DNA from: Crotophaga sulcirostris
Lineage: Eukaryota; Chordata; Aves; Cuculiformes; Crotophagidae
NCBI GenBank assembly: GCA_013397455.1
Contig: VYZB01000755.1
Span: 193,656-257,655, forward strand
Reading direction: 5' to 3'
DNA length: 64,000 nt
Shown: positions 27,301 to 37,711 of the stretch, one piece after another
How positions within the stretch are numbered: the first letter of the stretch is position 1
How the letters are laid out: each line of letters starts with the position of its first letter
Notes under the pieces: model-generated
Seen by the model: only the letters and a program-made list of their open reading frames with translations
Databases searched by the model: none
What the model was told of the DNA's origin: nothing
Program-made: the position numbers and the translations under genes

Positions 27301-30300
27301 GGGATGAGACCCCAGGGATGAAAACTGACACTCACAGGTCCCAGGGAGGATCCTCCACAGGGCTCAGCAGAAGCTGTTCACCTTCCTTCTGCCTCTGCTT
27401 GAATACAGGTATCCTCCATGCATCTCCTACCAATGCAAGGGCTAGACAGGAAATTCTTGAATTTACTCTGAAACAGCAATTCTTTTATGTGTGAATGTAC
27501 AACTGTATCCATACAATTTTTATTTGTCAATACTAATACAGAAATTATTATTCAGCGGAAAGGCTAAGCCACATGATACCAGGTACTTTGGAGCAAATCC
27601 TGTATTTCAAAAATACTACTTGCTACTCTTTCACATGGACTTTTTTCACTGATATCTTTAGTCTTCTAGTTAGAATAAGTGGAATAAAAATGCAAGTGAA
27701 CTTGCAGGCTACAGGCAAAGTAGTCTTAGACACATTCAGGTCAAGAGTCTGACCACTAAAAACCATGAAAAGGACAGAATAAAACTAATTAATTTAATCA
27801 AAGATATATGTGATTTGCACCTTCTACAACCACAAGTAGGAATCAGCTGTTAATATTCTGTTTAATACATCCAGTTGGTTAGAACCGCCAAGAATTTGCC
27901 AATGTTTGGGTTTTTTAGTTCTGTTAAGTAGAGGGAAATGACCTAGTTTTTCTGGTATAAATTTCACAGGCCAGTTACTCTAAAGTGTGTTTGTATGAAC
28001 AAAAACTACTTACCCAGAGGGACATTTGAAAAGGCATTTCAGAAAAAAAGAAGCCTTAGTATCAAATGTTTTGGTTATTAAAACAGAACAGCTGCATGTT
28101 CTCAGTGAGGTAGTGTCTGGAGCAAGACAGTAGGTTTGGAAGTGTATGTCAATTGAACATTTTTTGCAATTATGACATATGAAGATTGTGTAAAAATGAA
28201 TTATAGCCCTGATAAGCTCGGCTGTGATGTCTGTTAGAATAATCTACTCTGAGTAGTTTTAACTACAATGTCTCTGTTTAAGCCACTTATACTTTACATA
28301 TATCTGGCACAGCTTTTCTCTCGGAGGGAAGATTCACTTGGTAGTTACTTTTCCGTTTGCTAGGACAGCAGAAGAGAATTTGCCCCTGGAAATATATTTT
28401 TACACAGATTATCCAGCATGAAATTTAATAATAGGGCAACTCCAAGTACATTGATAGAAGCTGCAGTGTATTATGCCTCCACATCACAGAAGTTAAGAGC
28501 AATATCATTACACCCCCAATGGAACACCAAAGTCTCCTGCTAGTCACATCAGTCTAAACACAAGTTTACATCCTTTTCATACCTTTGCTAACAGACACCC
28601 TCTGCAGACACAGTGGAGCTCCAAAAAAAAATAAAATTATTCACAGTATCACAGGGTTGGAAAGGACCTCTGAGATCACTGAGTCCAACCTATAATCCAA
28701 CACTGACACCAACCCAGCATCCAAACCATGGCACTGAGTGCCTCAGCCAATCTCCTCTTAAACACCTCCAAGTGTCATTCAGACATATACTCTAGCATCC
28801 TGGCTCTTCTCTCAGTATAACTGTAGTGGATTCAAAGCAGTTTACACAGCAGACCACTGCAGGAAAAACAGTAGCCATTCCAAAGCCCTGTTTTGAATGT
28901 GTCAGATCACCACCTCAAGTGTGGTTAGAGTTCCACCACAGTGAAGGGCTACCTGTGAATACATCCTGCACACATTAAGATGAATGAGAAAATAAGCTGT
29001 TTAAATACAACAACACAGCCACTCCAACTAGTGGAAAAACACAGACTGATAAACAACTAAAAAACCCAACAACAACAAAAAAATTGATATTGCCTAAAAG
29101 TAACAGTATGTACTCAGGATTATCACTGTCTCCAAATTTATGAACACAGCACTGGAGAGAACCAACTGTGCACCAAATCCACTTCTGTGAATTTTAAAGC
29201 AACAACGTAACAGGAATTTTGTCAATACTTTCCACAGAGCATCTTCTCTACAGAAACAAAGGCAATTTACAGATGCACTGAATGTGCTCAAAACCCAACA
29301 GCACACTTAAGGACTTTAATTAACAATAAAGATCAGCTGTGGATGTAGCACTGGAAAAACTTCAAGAACCACGCCCGAGGTAGAAAATTTTCCATAACAT
29401 TAAGTCTGTTTGCAATACAGCATCCTCAAAGCACAATGAATGAGCAGGTACTGGTGTCCCCTAACACAATGATGCATGGAAGCAGGATGACATCCTCTTT
29501 GCAACATGACTTTCAAAGTGCTTCCACATGTTCTGCAATATCTAAAAAAAGATAAACGTGTGGTAGCATTCTACAAACACTCCAACTCTGAAGAAAATAT
29601 AAATGCCCAAGGGCAAGAAGTGAAAAACCAAACCAATTTAACACTACTTTAAGAGAGTGACAGATCTTTCAGTCGTCAAACTTTCATGATCTTTCTCTTT
29701 TACAAGAGAAGCCAAGCGCAACCATTCCCTACTCTGCATTTGCACTCGTTTCCCCTCTCAAAAAAAGAATGTTAGAGCCTTATCTAAATAAAATAGCAAG
29801 TATTAGAAGAAACAAAGCCCTCAACACAGTTGCTACAATGTTACTTCTACATATTTTACTTTCATACAGAAAACCTTAAAGACAACTGTTAACAATTCTT
29901 GGGTCACTATACAGGTAAAATCACCATCCCTGCAGAAGTTCCGACTCCAGTCTTTCCACTCAGCTATGTTCTGAGCTCCGAAGAACCACGGCTGATGGTT
30001 TTCAGAGTGTGGATAAGGAAGACCATGAAGAATAAGGACAGGTTATCCCTCCCACTCCCAAAAGATGTTGAATTGTGGTTGAGCAGCTATACTACGTGTA
30101 GTGGATCACTCTGGAATTCCTACTTAGGGACTCAAAGAAAATTCACATGTTTCAGATTTGAACGAATTCCTATTCATTAACCACTTCTCCCACAATTTCT
30201 CAATTTATTCTGCTTCATTGAGAAGCATTCAGGAAGAAAACTAACCCTCATCAGGTATTTAAGGACATAGGAGAAAGCATATTTTTCCTGGAACGTATGA

Positions 30301-32502
30301 ATTTCCAAATAATACCCAAGAACGGCGTGACAGGATACTCTCCATCAATAGCACAAAGTTCTATTCTTTTTGCAAGCAAATATAGTACCACCCACTAAGC
30401 CGATGACTCTACATCTGGTTTATCTCGTTCCCTCACAATGGCATACTTCCTGTCTGTATCTACTAGACACCAGTTAACACCCACTTTGCATCCCAAGCCT
30501 AATAAAAATTTCCACTACTGCCCATTTCAATGCACAGTATTTTGAAAGACAAATTCTAATTGAATAAGCTGAAACACCTCAATGTCCAACTCTTCCGATT
30601 ATAAGTTTTCGTCTAATTGCAAATTCTTTAAAATAGTAAGTTCACCATTCTGATCAAACTAAGAAACATATGTAAGGATTCATTACTACAGAGTATTTTT
30701 TCCAAAGAACAAACTGAATTAATTCAGTGAATTCCAATATAAAATGGGCAATTAAAAGTAACTAAATCCCATTATGATGACAGAATGCAAAGGCTCATCC
30801 ATTTCTACGCCTCTTCAGCACAGAATAGCCCAAAACCTTTTTTTGACTTAGGGTTCATGTGCCCAGAATAGATGAATGCTTCATTTAAGTACAGGAAGCA
30901 TTTGTCATTGTAGCTACAAATCCTGACTGAGAGTTTAAAAAGTCAGTCTTTAAACAGCAAGAAGTGGTTCACACCCTTTGTGTTGAGTAAAGGACTGAAA
31001 AGGCTTGAGTAAAACTAAATGTCTAGAAATTGAGTATCTTGCTTTTCAACCCACGTAATTGTGAAATTATTAAAAAATAGCGATCTGCAAGCCAACAGTT
31101 CTCATCTCTCCTAGACAGGGTTAAGCCTTAATTTAAGTTTCAGCTCCCACAGAGCAGTTACTCACTTTCAGAGTTCTGACAGTTCCTTTCTTCTAGCAGA
31201 AAAGTAACACAAGACAAAGACAAATAAGTAAGCAACCATAACAAACTAGAAACATTATATACACTTGAGTATATGTAAAAACATACATAAACAACTATAG
31301 TAGGGTAAAGTAGGGCATGAATCTAGTGTGAAAGTTACTTGAAATATATTGTACATCTGAACATACCCACAGCTTTACAAAAATATCTAACAGTCCATTT
31401 CAGAAGTTCCACCTACTAACATCACCTGTTTAACTATCAGGCAGAATTATTTTAAGCATAACAGATGAAAACGAAGAGAAGGTCCTTACATGTCAGAATC
31501 ATAGACTGTTTTCCCTGTGCATAGATATTTAATCTGTTAGCTTTCCTTAAGTGTCATCTTCTTACTATCTATTGTAGAGTTAGTATTAGTGTGCCTTAAG
31601 AAAGCTTTTGATTACAAGGGGAGTGCAGGCAACAAGATACCTTAAATTTCACATTTATTTTTATTTTTTTTAAGTATTAATTATTATTCTAAATATAAAA
31701 ATAATACTGTTTCTTAAATAAAGAGAAGGAGAAATGGTGATACGAAAGAAAATATTTATAATACCCTGATAATCTGGAATGACTTCTCAGAATGCAAAGA
31801 GGCAAATTCAGTTTCACATGCATTAATAGTCTGCAACGTACAAACACACAAAATCATAGCACAGAATACACTCTCAGAAGTCAGCAAATGCTTATAACCT
31901 CAAGCACTGGACGGAAAATCAGGTATTACTTGGCAATGTTTTCAGTTATCAAAAGGATGGAAGGATTCCTTTCCAAGCACAACCCACTGCTTACCTTACA
32001 AGTCAAACTGTAACCCTAACTCCACTTTTAACAGAAAGAACTGAGTACCTTTCCACGCAATCCATGGCGTCTATCATTTCTGCTCTTCCAGAAAAATGAA
32101 GACAAATATGACATTACTCTTTCGCCTAGCTACATGATTTATTTCAGCTAGATAATAACGTAGGATATCTCAGACAGTGATTTTCTGAGGCATTTGTTAC
32201 ATGAGTCATCTGGCTTTTAAAAAAAAGCCACATCCTTTGCAATGAGAGCTGACTGTAAAATAGGTCAGTGTGTAATGAAGCATGCTTGCTGGCTTATGCT
32301 TGCCAAAAAAACCCCAAATAATAATTCATGGCAAGAGTACCTCATGGATATCCAAAAGAAAGGCAGAAACTCTTACCTTAACAGGAAAGCTACACTTGCC
32401 GGTACGGACGCCTTCTTCATCCGTCTGCCACTGATGGGGCCTACTGGCCTCTGGGACATAGACATCTTTCTTTCTCCTAAAGCTTTGCCGTAACTTGTTC
32501 AT
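2605..32502 (-). CDS. NUMB: NUMB endocytic adaptor, full spliced coding region (10 coding exons)
   Basis: Coding segments, minus strand, in order: 32502-32377, 22978-22904, 17670-17638, 13225-13151, 11476-11336, 9867-9666, 7441-7139, 5344-5195, 4343-4200, 3320-2605. All introns are GT-AG, phases agree and the joined frame of 1965 nt is open (654 residues). NUMB is a cortical membrane-associated adaptor that antagonises Notch and links cargo to clathrin endocytosis. Visible parts: polybasic N-terminus with Ser7, PTB domain about residues 30-185, RQGS (Ser278) and RQLS (Ser297) aPKC-type sites, DPF motifs at 346-348 and 617-619 (AP-2 alpha-adaptin type), a Pro/Gln-rich stretch, and NPF at 640-642 (EH-domain ligand) close to the FEIEL end. 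The 11-residue PTB insert and the 48-residue proline-rich insert indicate NUMB rather than NUMBL. Identification is from remembered vertebrate NUMB; no search was run. Confidence 0.98.
3321..4199 (-). other. NUMB intron between the 144-nt exon and the last exon
   Basis: 0.88-kb GT-AG intron, phase 1. It contains a T/G-rich run at 3540-3583 on the plus strand. No other gene was seen. Confidence 0.9.
4200..4343 (-). CDS. NUMB: NUMB 144-nt alternative exon, proline-rich-region insert (residues 369-416)
   Basis: This exon of exactly 144 nt encodes [20 protein letters not shown], then [16 protein letters not shown] and [11 protein letters not shown]. The conserved core is [11 protein letters not shown]. 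Its length and place match the developmentally regulated cassette that separates PRR-long from PRR-short NUMB. In mammals the long form is linked to proliferation and the short form to differentiation. Phase 1 on both sides means skipping keeps the frame (48 residues lost). The acceptor is cattttag|TTA and the donor GCTG|gtaaga. The rest of the insert differs clearly from the human one. Confidence 0.96.
4344..5194 (-). other. NUMB intron upstream of the 144-nt exon
   Basis: 0.85-kb intron that begins with a weak donor (gtttgg). It ends in a 70-nt region dense in splicing-regulator motifs, annotated separately. The antisense reading frame at 4470-4832 has no recognisable protein content. Confidence 0.9.
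4380..4412 (-). promoter_or_regulatory. RBFOX/QKI motif cluster upstream of the alternative 144-nt exon
   Basis: On the transcript strand, TGCATG (the RBFOX site) occurs at 4394-4389 and again at 4385-4380, ending 45 and 36 nt before the exon. ACTAAT, a QKI-type ACUAAY element that also resembles a branch point, lies at 4412-4407. RBFOX3 and QKI are both published regulators of the homologous NUMB exon. That these particular sites function is inference. Confidence 0.7.
5195..5344 (-). CDS. NUMB: NUMB coding exon, DPF-containing linker (residues 319-368)
   Basis: This 150-nt exon encodes [20 protein letters not shown], then [15 protein letters not shown] and [21 protein letters not shown] carries a DPF motif (residues 346-348) of the type that binds clathrin-adaptor appendages. 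The acceptor is cattttag|TCC. The donor is CAAG|gtttgg, a weak 5' splice site, which fits its position just before the alternative 144-nt exon. Both junctions are phase 1. One extra Ser before EDPF is present relative to the human sequence I remember. Confidence 0.97.
5345..7138 (-). other. NUMB intron (1.8 kb)
   Basis: Unique AT-rich intronic sequence. I recognised no repeat family and no exon. Confidence 0.85.
7139..7441 (-). CDS. NUMB: NUMB coding exon with the aPKC phosphorylation sites (residues 218-318)
   Basis: This 303-nt exon starts in a Ser/Thr/Pro-rich, weakly conserved stretch. It then encodes the very conserved [34 protein letters not shown] and [17 protein letters not shown] (Ser278) and RQLS (Ser297) correspond to human Ser276 and Ser295, which aPKC phosphorylates to release NUMB from the cortex and which create 14-3-3 binding. 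The acceptor is a tandem CAGCAG, so a form one residue shorter (300 nt) is possible. The donor is CAG|gtaaaa, phase 1. Confidence 0.97.
7442..9665 (-). other. NUMB intron (2.2 kb) with a CAG-rich patch
   Basis: The intron contains a patch at about 7868-8050 rich in interrupted CAG/CTG triplets (for example CAGCAGCAGCAGG near 7871). It is unique and AT-rich elsewhere. There is no open frame across the patch. Confidence 0.8.
9666..9867 (-). CDS. NUMB: NUMB coding exon, end of PTB domain and basic linker (residues 151-217)
   Basis: This 202-nt exon encodes [20 protein letters not shown], the C-terminal PTB helix. A charged segment, [19 protein letters not shown], follows, then [20 protein letters not shown]. 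The acceptor is gtacag|GGG (phase 0). The donor is AAAG|gtacgg (phase 1), so one G carries over to the next exon. It reads KQMPDAK where the human form I remember has KQMQDAKK, which is ordinary divergence at an exon edge. Confidence 0.97.
9868..11335 (-). other. NUMB intron (1.5 kb)
   Basis: Unique sequence apart from a small local duplication at 10416-10469. Confidence 0.85.
10416..10469. repeat. Local direct duplication, two ~20-bp copies
   Basis: CAAAAAGGATCAATGTTCAA (from 10416) recurs as CAAAAGGATCCATGTTCAAT (10450-10469). The copies differ by one missing A and one substitution, with a period of 33-34 bp. The spacer also repeats GGATC/GATCAA. Confidence 0.75.
11336..11476 (-). CDS. NUMB: NUMB coding exon, PTB domain residues 104-150
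   Basis: This 141-nt exon encodes [20 protein letters not shown], then [15 protein letters not shown] and [12 protein letters not shown]. It matches vertebrate NUMB almost residue for residue and forms the second half of the PTB beta-sandwich, including the peptide-binding groove strand. The acceptor is ccctctag|GAT and the donor ACG|gtaagt, both phase 0. It is the most conserved stretch of the gene in this window. Confidence 0.97.
11477..13150 (-). other. NUMB intron (1.7 kb)
   Basis: AT-rich unique sequence with short A and T runs. No exon or repeat family was recognised. Confidence 0.85.
13151..13225 (-). CDS. NUMB: NUMB coding exon, PTB domain residues 79-103
   Basis: This 75-nt exon encodes [16 protein letters not shown] then LRVVDEKTK, core strands of the PTB fold. 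Thr102, the residue reported as an AAK1 target in mammalian Numb, is conserved at the same number. The acceptor is ttcgaaag|TCT and the donor AAG|gttaga, a slightly off-consensus GT site. Both ends are phase 0. The first residue is Ser in place of the human Thr. Confidence 0.96.
13226..17637 (-). other. NUMB intron (4.4 kb)
   Basis: Unique sequence with T or A homopolymers (for example T16 near 14145). A slightly GC-richer stretch at about 16000-16330 has no exon I can support. No CR1 copy lies in this intron. Confidence 0.8.
17638..17670 (-). CDS. NUMB: NUMB 33-nt alternative exon, PTB insert (residues 68-78)
   Basis: This very short exon encodes exactly [11 protein letters not shown], the 11-residue insert that distinguishes long-PTB from short-PTB NUMB isoforms in vertebrates. 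The insert adds basic and aromatic residues and, in the mammalian literature, affects cortical membrane localisation. Acceptor: cctccag|GAA after a C-rich tract. Donor: AAA|gtaagt, close to consensus. Both ends are phase 0. Alternative use here is inferred from the known biology of the family, not observed. Confidence 0.96.
20690..20713. repeat. Near-perfect 24-bp palindrome
   Basis: Arms AGTTTGAGCTG and CAGCTCAAACT (11 bp each, perfectly complementary) flank a 2-nt centre. The role is unknown. Confidence 0.8.
22541..22600 (-). repeat. Purine tract (GA-rich); CU-rich in the NUMB transcript
   Basis: About 60 bp that are almost purely A and G on the plus strand, with GAGAGA runs. In the pre-mRNA this is a CU-rich tract with CUCUCU elements, about 300 nt after the exon at 22904-22978. 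Confidence 0.8.
22904..22978 (-). CDS. NUMB: NUMB coding exon, PTB domain residues 43-67
   Basis: This 75-nt exon encodes [10 protein letters not shown] then [15 protein letters not shown], a PTB-domain strand and the start of its helix. The acceptor is cctgcag|TAC and the donor is TCT|gtatgt, both phase 0. The last residue is Ser where the human form I remember has Ala, just before the alternative insert. Phase 0 at both ends means the next 33-nt exon can be included or skipped without changing frame. Confidence 0.96.
26702..27017 (-). mobile_element. CR1 LINE, 3' fragment (young type)
   Basis: The minus strand encodes the end of CR1 ORF2, uninterrupted: [20 protein letters not shown], then [19 protein letters not shown] and [20 protein letters not shown], then the CR1 3' end and GTGATACT tail. 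It is 5'-truncated at about 27017. It lies in the sense direction within a NUMB intron. Confidence 0.95.
28641..28771 (-). mobile_element. CR1 LINE, short 3' fragment
   Basis: About 130 bp of CR1 3' end in minus orientation: a GTGATACT tail, the GAGGTCCTTTCCAACC motif, then the last ORF2 codons up to the GGAGGTGTTTAAGAGGAG motif. An A-rich stretch (28622-28636) borders it. Confidence 0.93.
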
Positions 32503-32520
32503 TTCTCAGATTTTCACGTC
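32377..32520 (-). CDS. NUMB: NUMB first coding exon (start codon, residues 1-42)
   Basis: The exon has 18 nt of 5' UTR (32520-32503) and 126 coding nt from the ATG at 32502-32500. An in-frame TGA lies two codons upstream (32508-32506), which fixes the start; the -3 base is a purine. It encodes [13 protein letters not shown] and continues to GKCSFPVK, the first strand of the PTB domain. The polybasic stretch with Ser7 is the known membrane-binding and aPKC-regulated segment. The acceptor AG is at 32522-32521 and is preceded by five TTC units that form the polypyrimidine tract. The donor is AAG|gtaaga, phase 0. The remaining 5' UTR must lie on an exon further upstream (higher coordinates). Confidence 0.97.
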
Positions 32521-32523
32521 CTA

Positions 32524-32538
32524 GAAGAAGAAGAAGAA
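32524..32538 (-). repeat. (TTC)5 microsatellite forming the exon 2 polypyrimidine tract
   Basis: Five GAA units on the plus strand, read as TTC in the transcript, lie directly before the acceptor CTAG of the start-codon exon. A length polymorphism here would alter the polypyrimidine tract. Confidence 0.85.
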
Positions 32539-35500
32539 AACACACGTTTAGCCACTTTGGGTTAACAACTATCACGACAAACGTCCTTGCGAAAAATCTG
32601 AGCTTCTGCAATGATGAATACCTGTGAAAGGAAAATATTTCAGATTCAGAGAAAGAGAGATATCCACTCCAAAGTAGAAAACACAAATCCACATTACTTG
32701 TTCAATATCTTCCCACAGCAACTGAAGCATCAGACCCAGGAATAACTATTACTCTGAGCATACGGTTACTGAAAATAGCTGGCAGAGAAGCTCTGACAAG
32801 TGATGTGCATGAAATCCTGCCTTCCCAAGTTTAAACACCTACCTAGAGCAACCAAGCAGAACACCAGTAGCACAAGCTTCCAAGGCACCCATGCAAGGCA
32901 ATGATTCATGGACCCTAAAGACTGCTCCTAAAATTAGGTTCTTGTGCTGTTCTTTAAGTAGAAGCAATAGGTTCATGCTTTTCCCAAGGGGCACGGTCCA
33001 GCCCTTGCTTGGTCCAATGGCAAAAGTTCTTGTGTTTAAATGAGCAATGCCCTGAATGGACTTCCATGTCCTGGGTAAATCTCTAAAAAATTACATAGTC
33101 TTACTTTGTCAAAGGGGGAAGACAGTTTTGAAATTACACTTGCAAAGCCTAAAATTAGATGCTTTTCATGCACTATTATGTATCTGTTTCTATACACAAG
33201 TTAATCTATACTTTAGATACGCTCTCTTTTACTAGCCTCAAACCACAATTAGCCAAGAAGCTACCAGAGGAAAGTGCTACTAATAAAAAGACTCAATATT
33301 CAGCTACAGAAGTTAAACCACATGGGATACAATATGGGGAATACGGAAAACATGCTGAAAGGCTTCTTATGTTATTTTTGCTCTTTCCTGAAAAAGAAAC
33401 CTTCTTACAAACATGATGTCTCATTTTGATAGAAAAAAAAGATTCTGCAGAACGCAAGGCAACAAATTCTAACTGGATTATACGTGCTTATTTCCCATCA
33501 GATTTCCTAACCTACGTTTGAGTGTCAATAAGCAGATTTTGAATGAAAGCACCTTTAAAGCAGTTTGAATACTATTTTAAACCCTGAAATGAACTGGTGT
33601 CTTCCAGTTAAAACTACGACATACGTGAGAAAAATCAATATGCTCATGTTTGTGGTATCTAACACTTAAGAATATTATATTCAAAATGCAACAACTTCAA
33701 ATCTGAACGAAAGTCAGAAATGAAAAGCCCTACCGAAAATCATTGCCCACCACTACCAATTCTTATCAGCCAATTTAAAAATATTGGGGTTTTATATCTC
33801 ATGATCCATTTTAGCCATTCCAAGTAACAAAAAGGTGTGAGCTTTGTCACTGACTCCTTAAACCCTCCGTACCCAACTGTTACTTTCCTCCTCAGGCTGT
33901 AAGTCATTAGGTAAGTCAGTCATAGCATTGGCTCTTCTCTCCATATTCTTCCATCTTTCCATAAACTATTAAAAGCAATATAGTGAAAGAAGTAATAATT
34001 TAAAGATATGCCCACGGATAAAGAAAACATCACTATATCGCTAGAATGGGAAAATTTAAGTGTGGTGATGTCAATATTTGTTGAAGCACATCTCCACAGG
34101 GCACCTCAGCTCGTGAGCATAGACCCCACTTTTGTACCTGCTGAAGGTTGGCAATGCCATGGCACAATAACCAAACCACTGCGCGATGAACAAAGCCACT
34201 GTTCCAGCTGCTTCAGTGCTCAGGAGCCTGGTTAGTGTGCAGCTTAAAGCCCACCTGCCTGACCTTGCACTCCAGTGACTGAGAAAGGAGCACAGACACT
34301 GCTACCTTCAGCCAAAACCAGCAACAGACTATTAAACTGAAACAAAGAGACACAGTAAAACGCATCTGCCAGTATTGGGAGTAGGACCAATTAAATAAAC
34401 CACTTTGTAGGAATTTCAAACCTGCAAAGATAAAAAGTTCTGGAAAAGTTTTCAAGGTCATCTCAAAACTTCTTTAAGTAACAAAACAAGGACTGAGAAC
34501 AGCATGGAGCCACAGTACTATTTGTGAAATCGCAGTCTAATTGCCTTATCTTAACATTTGCTTGTGTGAGCATTTCCTTGGGCTTCTCCCACGAAGCCCT
34601 GCTTTTGCCCATGAGACTGGTACCTTACCAGAGATTTATTCTGACCAGGAATCTCAATTCGCAGGGGAGGATAAGAATGAGAGTTCTTCAACTACACTTC
34701 CTATGAGAAGCTGAAGTGGCACTTTGCCCAAAAGTATTTCCTTTCCACTGGAAACCAAACCCATTTTCCTACATGTTCTAATTTTGAGGTCATGTTGGTT
34801 TAAGAATAGCTTATTCTGTTTAAAAGAAATGTTGACAAATAGCAAGATTAATTTCTGGCCAGGCAACCAGAGAGTTTTCTTCACCTGCCTCACTCTGATT
34901 TTCCAAGATTTCAGACTGTTTTCAGTAGGTTGCAAAACAGTTTGCCCTATAAACACCTAATTTGCTGGTAACATGCGTATCAGCCCAAGATAATAAGAAT
35001 TGCCATCTTATGGAAAAGCATTGAGTAAAACGATTCACACAGGTTGCATATTTGAGGATTCAGCAGAAAAGCAGATGCACTGCTGCAGTTAAGTGCTGAA
35101 ATTTCTACCAGTTTTGTTTGGAGTTCAAAATCCCCATGCAGGAACTCTAGAGAAAAATTAGGATTTTCAACTTGAATTCTTTGCAGTGCACCTCACACTC
35201 ACACACCAAGCCAGGCTGCAACAAGCTGGCAGGGTGTTTTCTACTAAACTGACAGCATGATGGTATCCATTAGAAGTTTTATACTCTGTCTTGGGATTAA
35301 GTATGCTGAAAGTCCTTGATTTTTTTTTTATATTTAGCAACTATTTTTAAAAAGAAAAAAAAAAAACCCAAGAAGAAACAAACCAAATGACCAAGACAGT
35401 ATTTCCTTTTCACTTTTATAACCCCAAACCCAGCTTGGGCCCATAGAGGGGACAATGGAGAAACAGTATTTGAAGATAAAGCTCATGAAAAGCTAAAATG

Positions 35501-37544
35501 GAAAATCAAAATCTAATTAATGCACAAAACGTAGTGCTGTTACAGAGACAAGCTGGTTACAAAGGCTGAAAGCACTGAGATCTTCTGGAGAAAAGAAGAA
35601 ACAGAATCACTTCAGGTTCCATTACATTTCAAGGTTATCTCTACCAGAAGCCTACTTGCACAGCTTGACATCTGAGTGGTCATGCCCACTGGGAAAGAAA
35701 AAACCACCACCAAAACCCAAACCCAACGCAAACAAGAAAACCTCTACCACTTTTGCAATCCAAGAGATTACAACATTAGACTAACCATGAGACCCGTTCT
35801 CAAAGCACTGCAAGAGTATCTACACAGGGCATGGAAAAGACAGAAGTTATTTACATACTGAGTTTATAAAGTTATGTTGCCATTTATTTTTATGTAAATT
35901 TATATATTGTTGACATTTTTGAAAACACAGTTCCAAAATCAATTTAAGGAGAGCTCTGGCACCACTATTCTTCTGACGACCTGAAAAGGTATTGTTTTAA
36001 CCTATATCAGGTCCCTGACAACTGAGGGGCAGCACAGAGGCAGAAACAACATGATCATGGAGAAAAGCGCGTGTTGAAGCACTCTTGGCTTTACTGCCTT
36101 GTGTATCATCAGGTTACGGCTGCAGAACAAATTACTGCAAGATAAATTTGCATGTTATTTCACGTCTTGTTAGCTACTCTGCTCTACAAACGTGTAGAAT
36201 TTTACCCTTGAATGAGCACAAGCCAGCAATTTATCCTCCAGTGAGAGATGGGGAAACTTTCACATGAACTGAAGTTCTACCAGGTGGGAGCAGACGATGA
36301 CGATGCAAATTTCGAGCTTAGCGTACCCATACCTTCAGATAAGCAGTTCATTTACATTTTGCATAAATGTTTCTCGCAGAGCAGCTGCTGCCACAAGATG
36401 ATCCAAACTACCAAACCTGCAGCGGAGAAGGGCAGTATCGATACCTAAATTGCATTCACAAATTTAAGTGGTTAGATTTTAGGCTAACGTTACTACTAAA
36501 TTTCACACTTCTGAGCAACCACTTACAGTTTCAACACTGAGCACAAAAAAACCAGCACAAACTCATTTTTACTTCTGTTCTGAGCTCTAGCCTTCAAAAA
36601 GGTTTACTTTACCAATTTAGAAAAATAAAGCCATGGGTCAACTAAGGGCAAGGTACATTCTGCAAATAAAGAATAGCCAGGGCCCAGGAGGAAAAACACA
36701 CCACACACACATCCCCTGGTGCCATCCTCCTGCTTTACAGTACAAGTCCTCCTGCAAGCCTGAGCCATCAGGAGCAGACCAAAGTGACACATCAATAAAA
36801 TTCCTAGAAGTATGCATTTCAAACAGCAGGGAAATCTAAATTTAAGGACAATGTGTTACAAGTGTCACTAAAAAGGATGTCTTATTCACACCTCTGTCGC
36901 CTGCTGGCCACACACAGGTCAGGTAAGAGCAGCTGCACAACTCTCAGTTCCTGCTTGCTCCTTTCTAAAGAAATGCACCTAATATTGCTAATAAGAAAAG
37001 GACCAAGCCAAACATAGTATGAAATCCAGAGCAACAAGTTCATCCATCTGTAATGTGTGCTTTGTCTAAGAAACACCAGACGTTTCTTGACATCAAAGCT
37101 TTCTGAATAAGGATGCATTTTTCCTGCCAAAGTTACCTTGATACTTCAGATCTAAGAGGACATGCAAATTATCTTAATCTCATTGAAAAAAAGGTGTTTG
37201 CCTAACCTACTTACTAGGAATACACTCCAGAAACATTCTGCTGCACAGCTGTGAAGGTCTCTATCCTCAGAAAACTCTGACTTGTGACTGTGACTTCTGA
37301 GTTCTTGTGCAAGTACGACCTGGTCATGTTTGTCCAAGGACTCATGCCTAACAGCCACCTTCTTAGCATTTTCAAAACTCCAACTTCATTACGACATCCA
37401 CAAGGGTCCACACCAGGAAATACAAACAGCCCTCACTTCCATATTCCACACTGATTTTTCTTATAAAGCTCAGTTCACTACTGCCACCTCAACATTACTG
37501 TAAATCTTGGCTATAACCAAGACACTAGGACATCCACAAGCAAA

Positions 37545-37705
37545 TATCACAGTATCACAAGTTTGGAAAGGACCTCTGAGATCATCAAGTCCAACCTATA
37601 ACCCAACACTAACACCAACCCATCATCTAAACCATGGTACTCAGTGTCTCATCCAGTCTTCCCTTAGACACCTCCAGGGTCGGCGACTCCACCACCTCCC
37701 TGGGC
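37545..37705 (-). mobile_element. CR1 LINE, 3' fragment with short flanking direct repeat
   Basis: Minus-strand CR1 3' end with GTGATACT tail, truncated at the CCCAGGGAGGTGGTGGAGTC region of ORF2. GCAAATAT occurs at 37540-37547 and again at 37704-37711. This may be a target-site duplication or microhomology used at integration. Confidence 0.92.
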
Positions 37706-37711
37706 AAATAT

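Larger units (their letters stand above)
22979..32376 (-). other. NUMB intron after the start-codon exon (9.4 kb)
   Basis: Unique AT-rich sequence carrying two CR1 3' fragments (26702-27017 and 28641-28771). I see no exon, and no reading frame resembles a known protein. Confidence 0.85.

Noticed and set aside
29899..30180. 93-codon plus-strand frame
   Set aside because: There is no recognisable domain. It lies in an intron and is antisense to NUMB.
2605..32520. Possibility that the gene is NUMBL rather than NUMB
   Set aside because: The [11 protein letters not shown] exon, the [11 protein letters not shown] exon and the tail blocks all match NUMB as I know it, with exon sizes of 33 and 144 nt.
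36248..36448. 66-codon frame with an acidic ADDDDANFEL start and several CpGs
   Set aside because: It is short, with no known similarity and no splice context; I see no reason to call it an exon.
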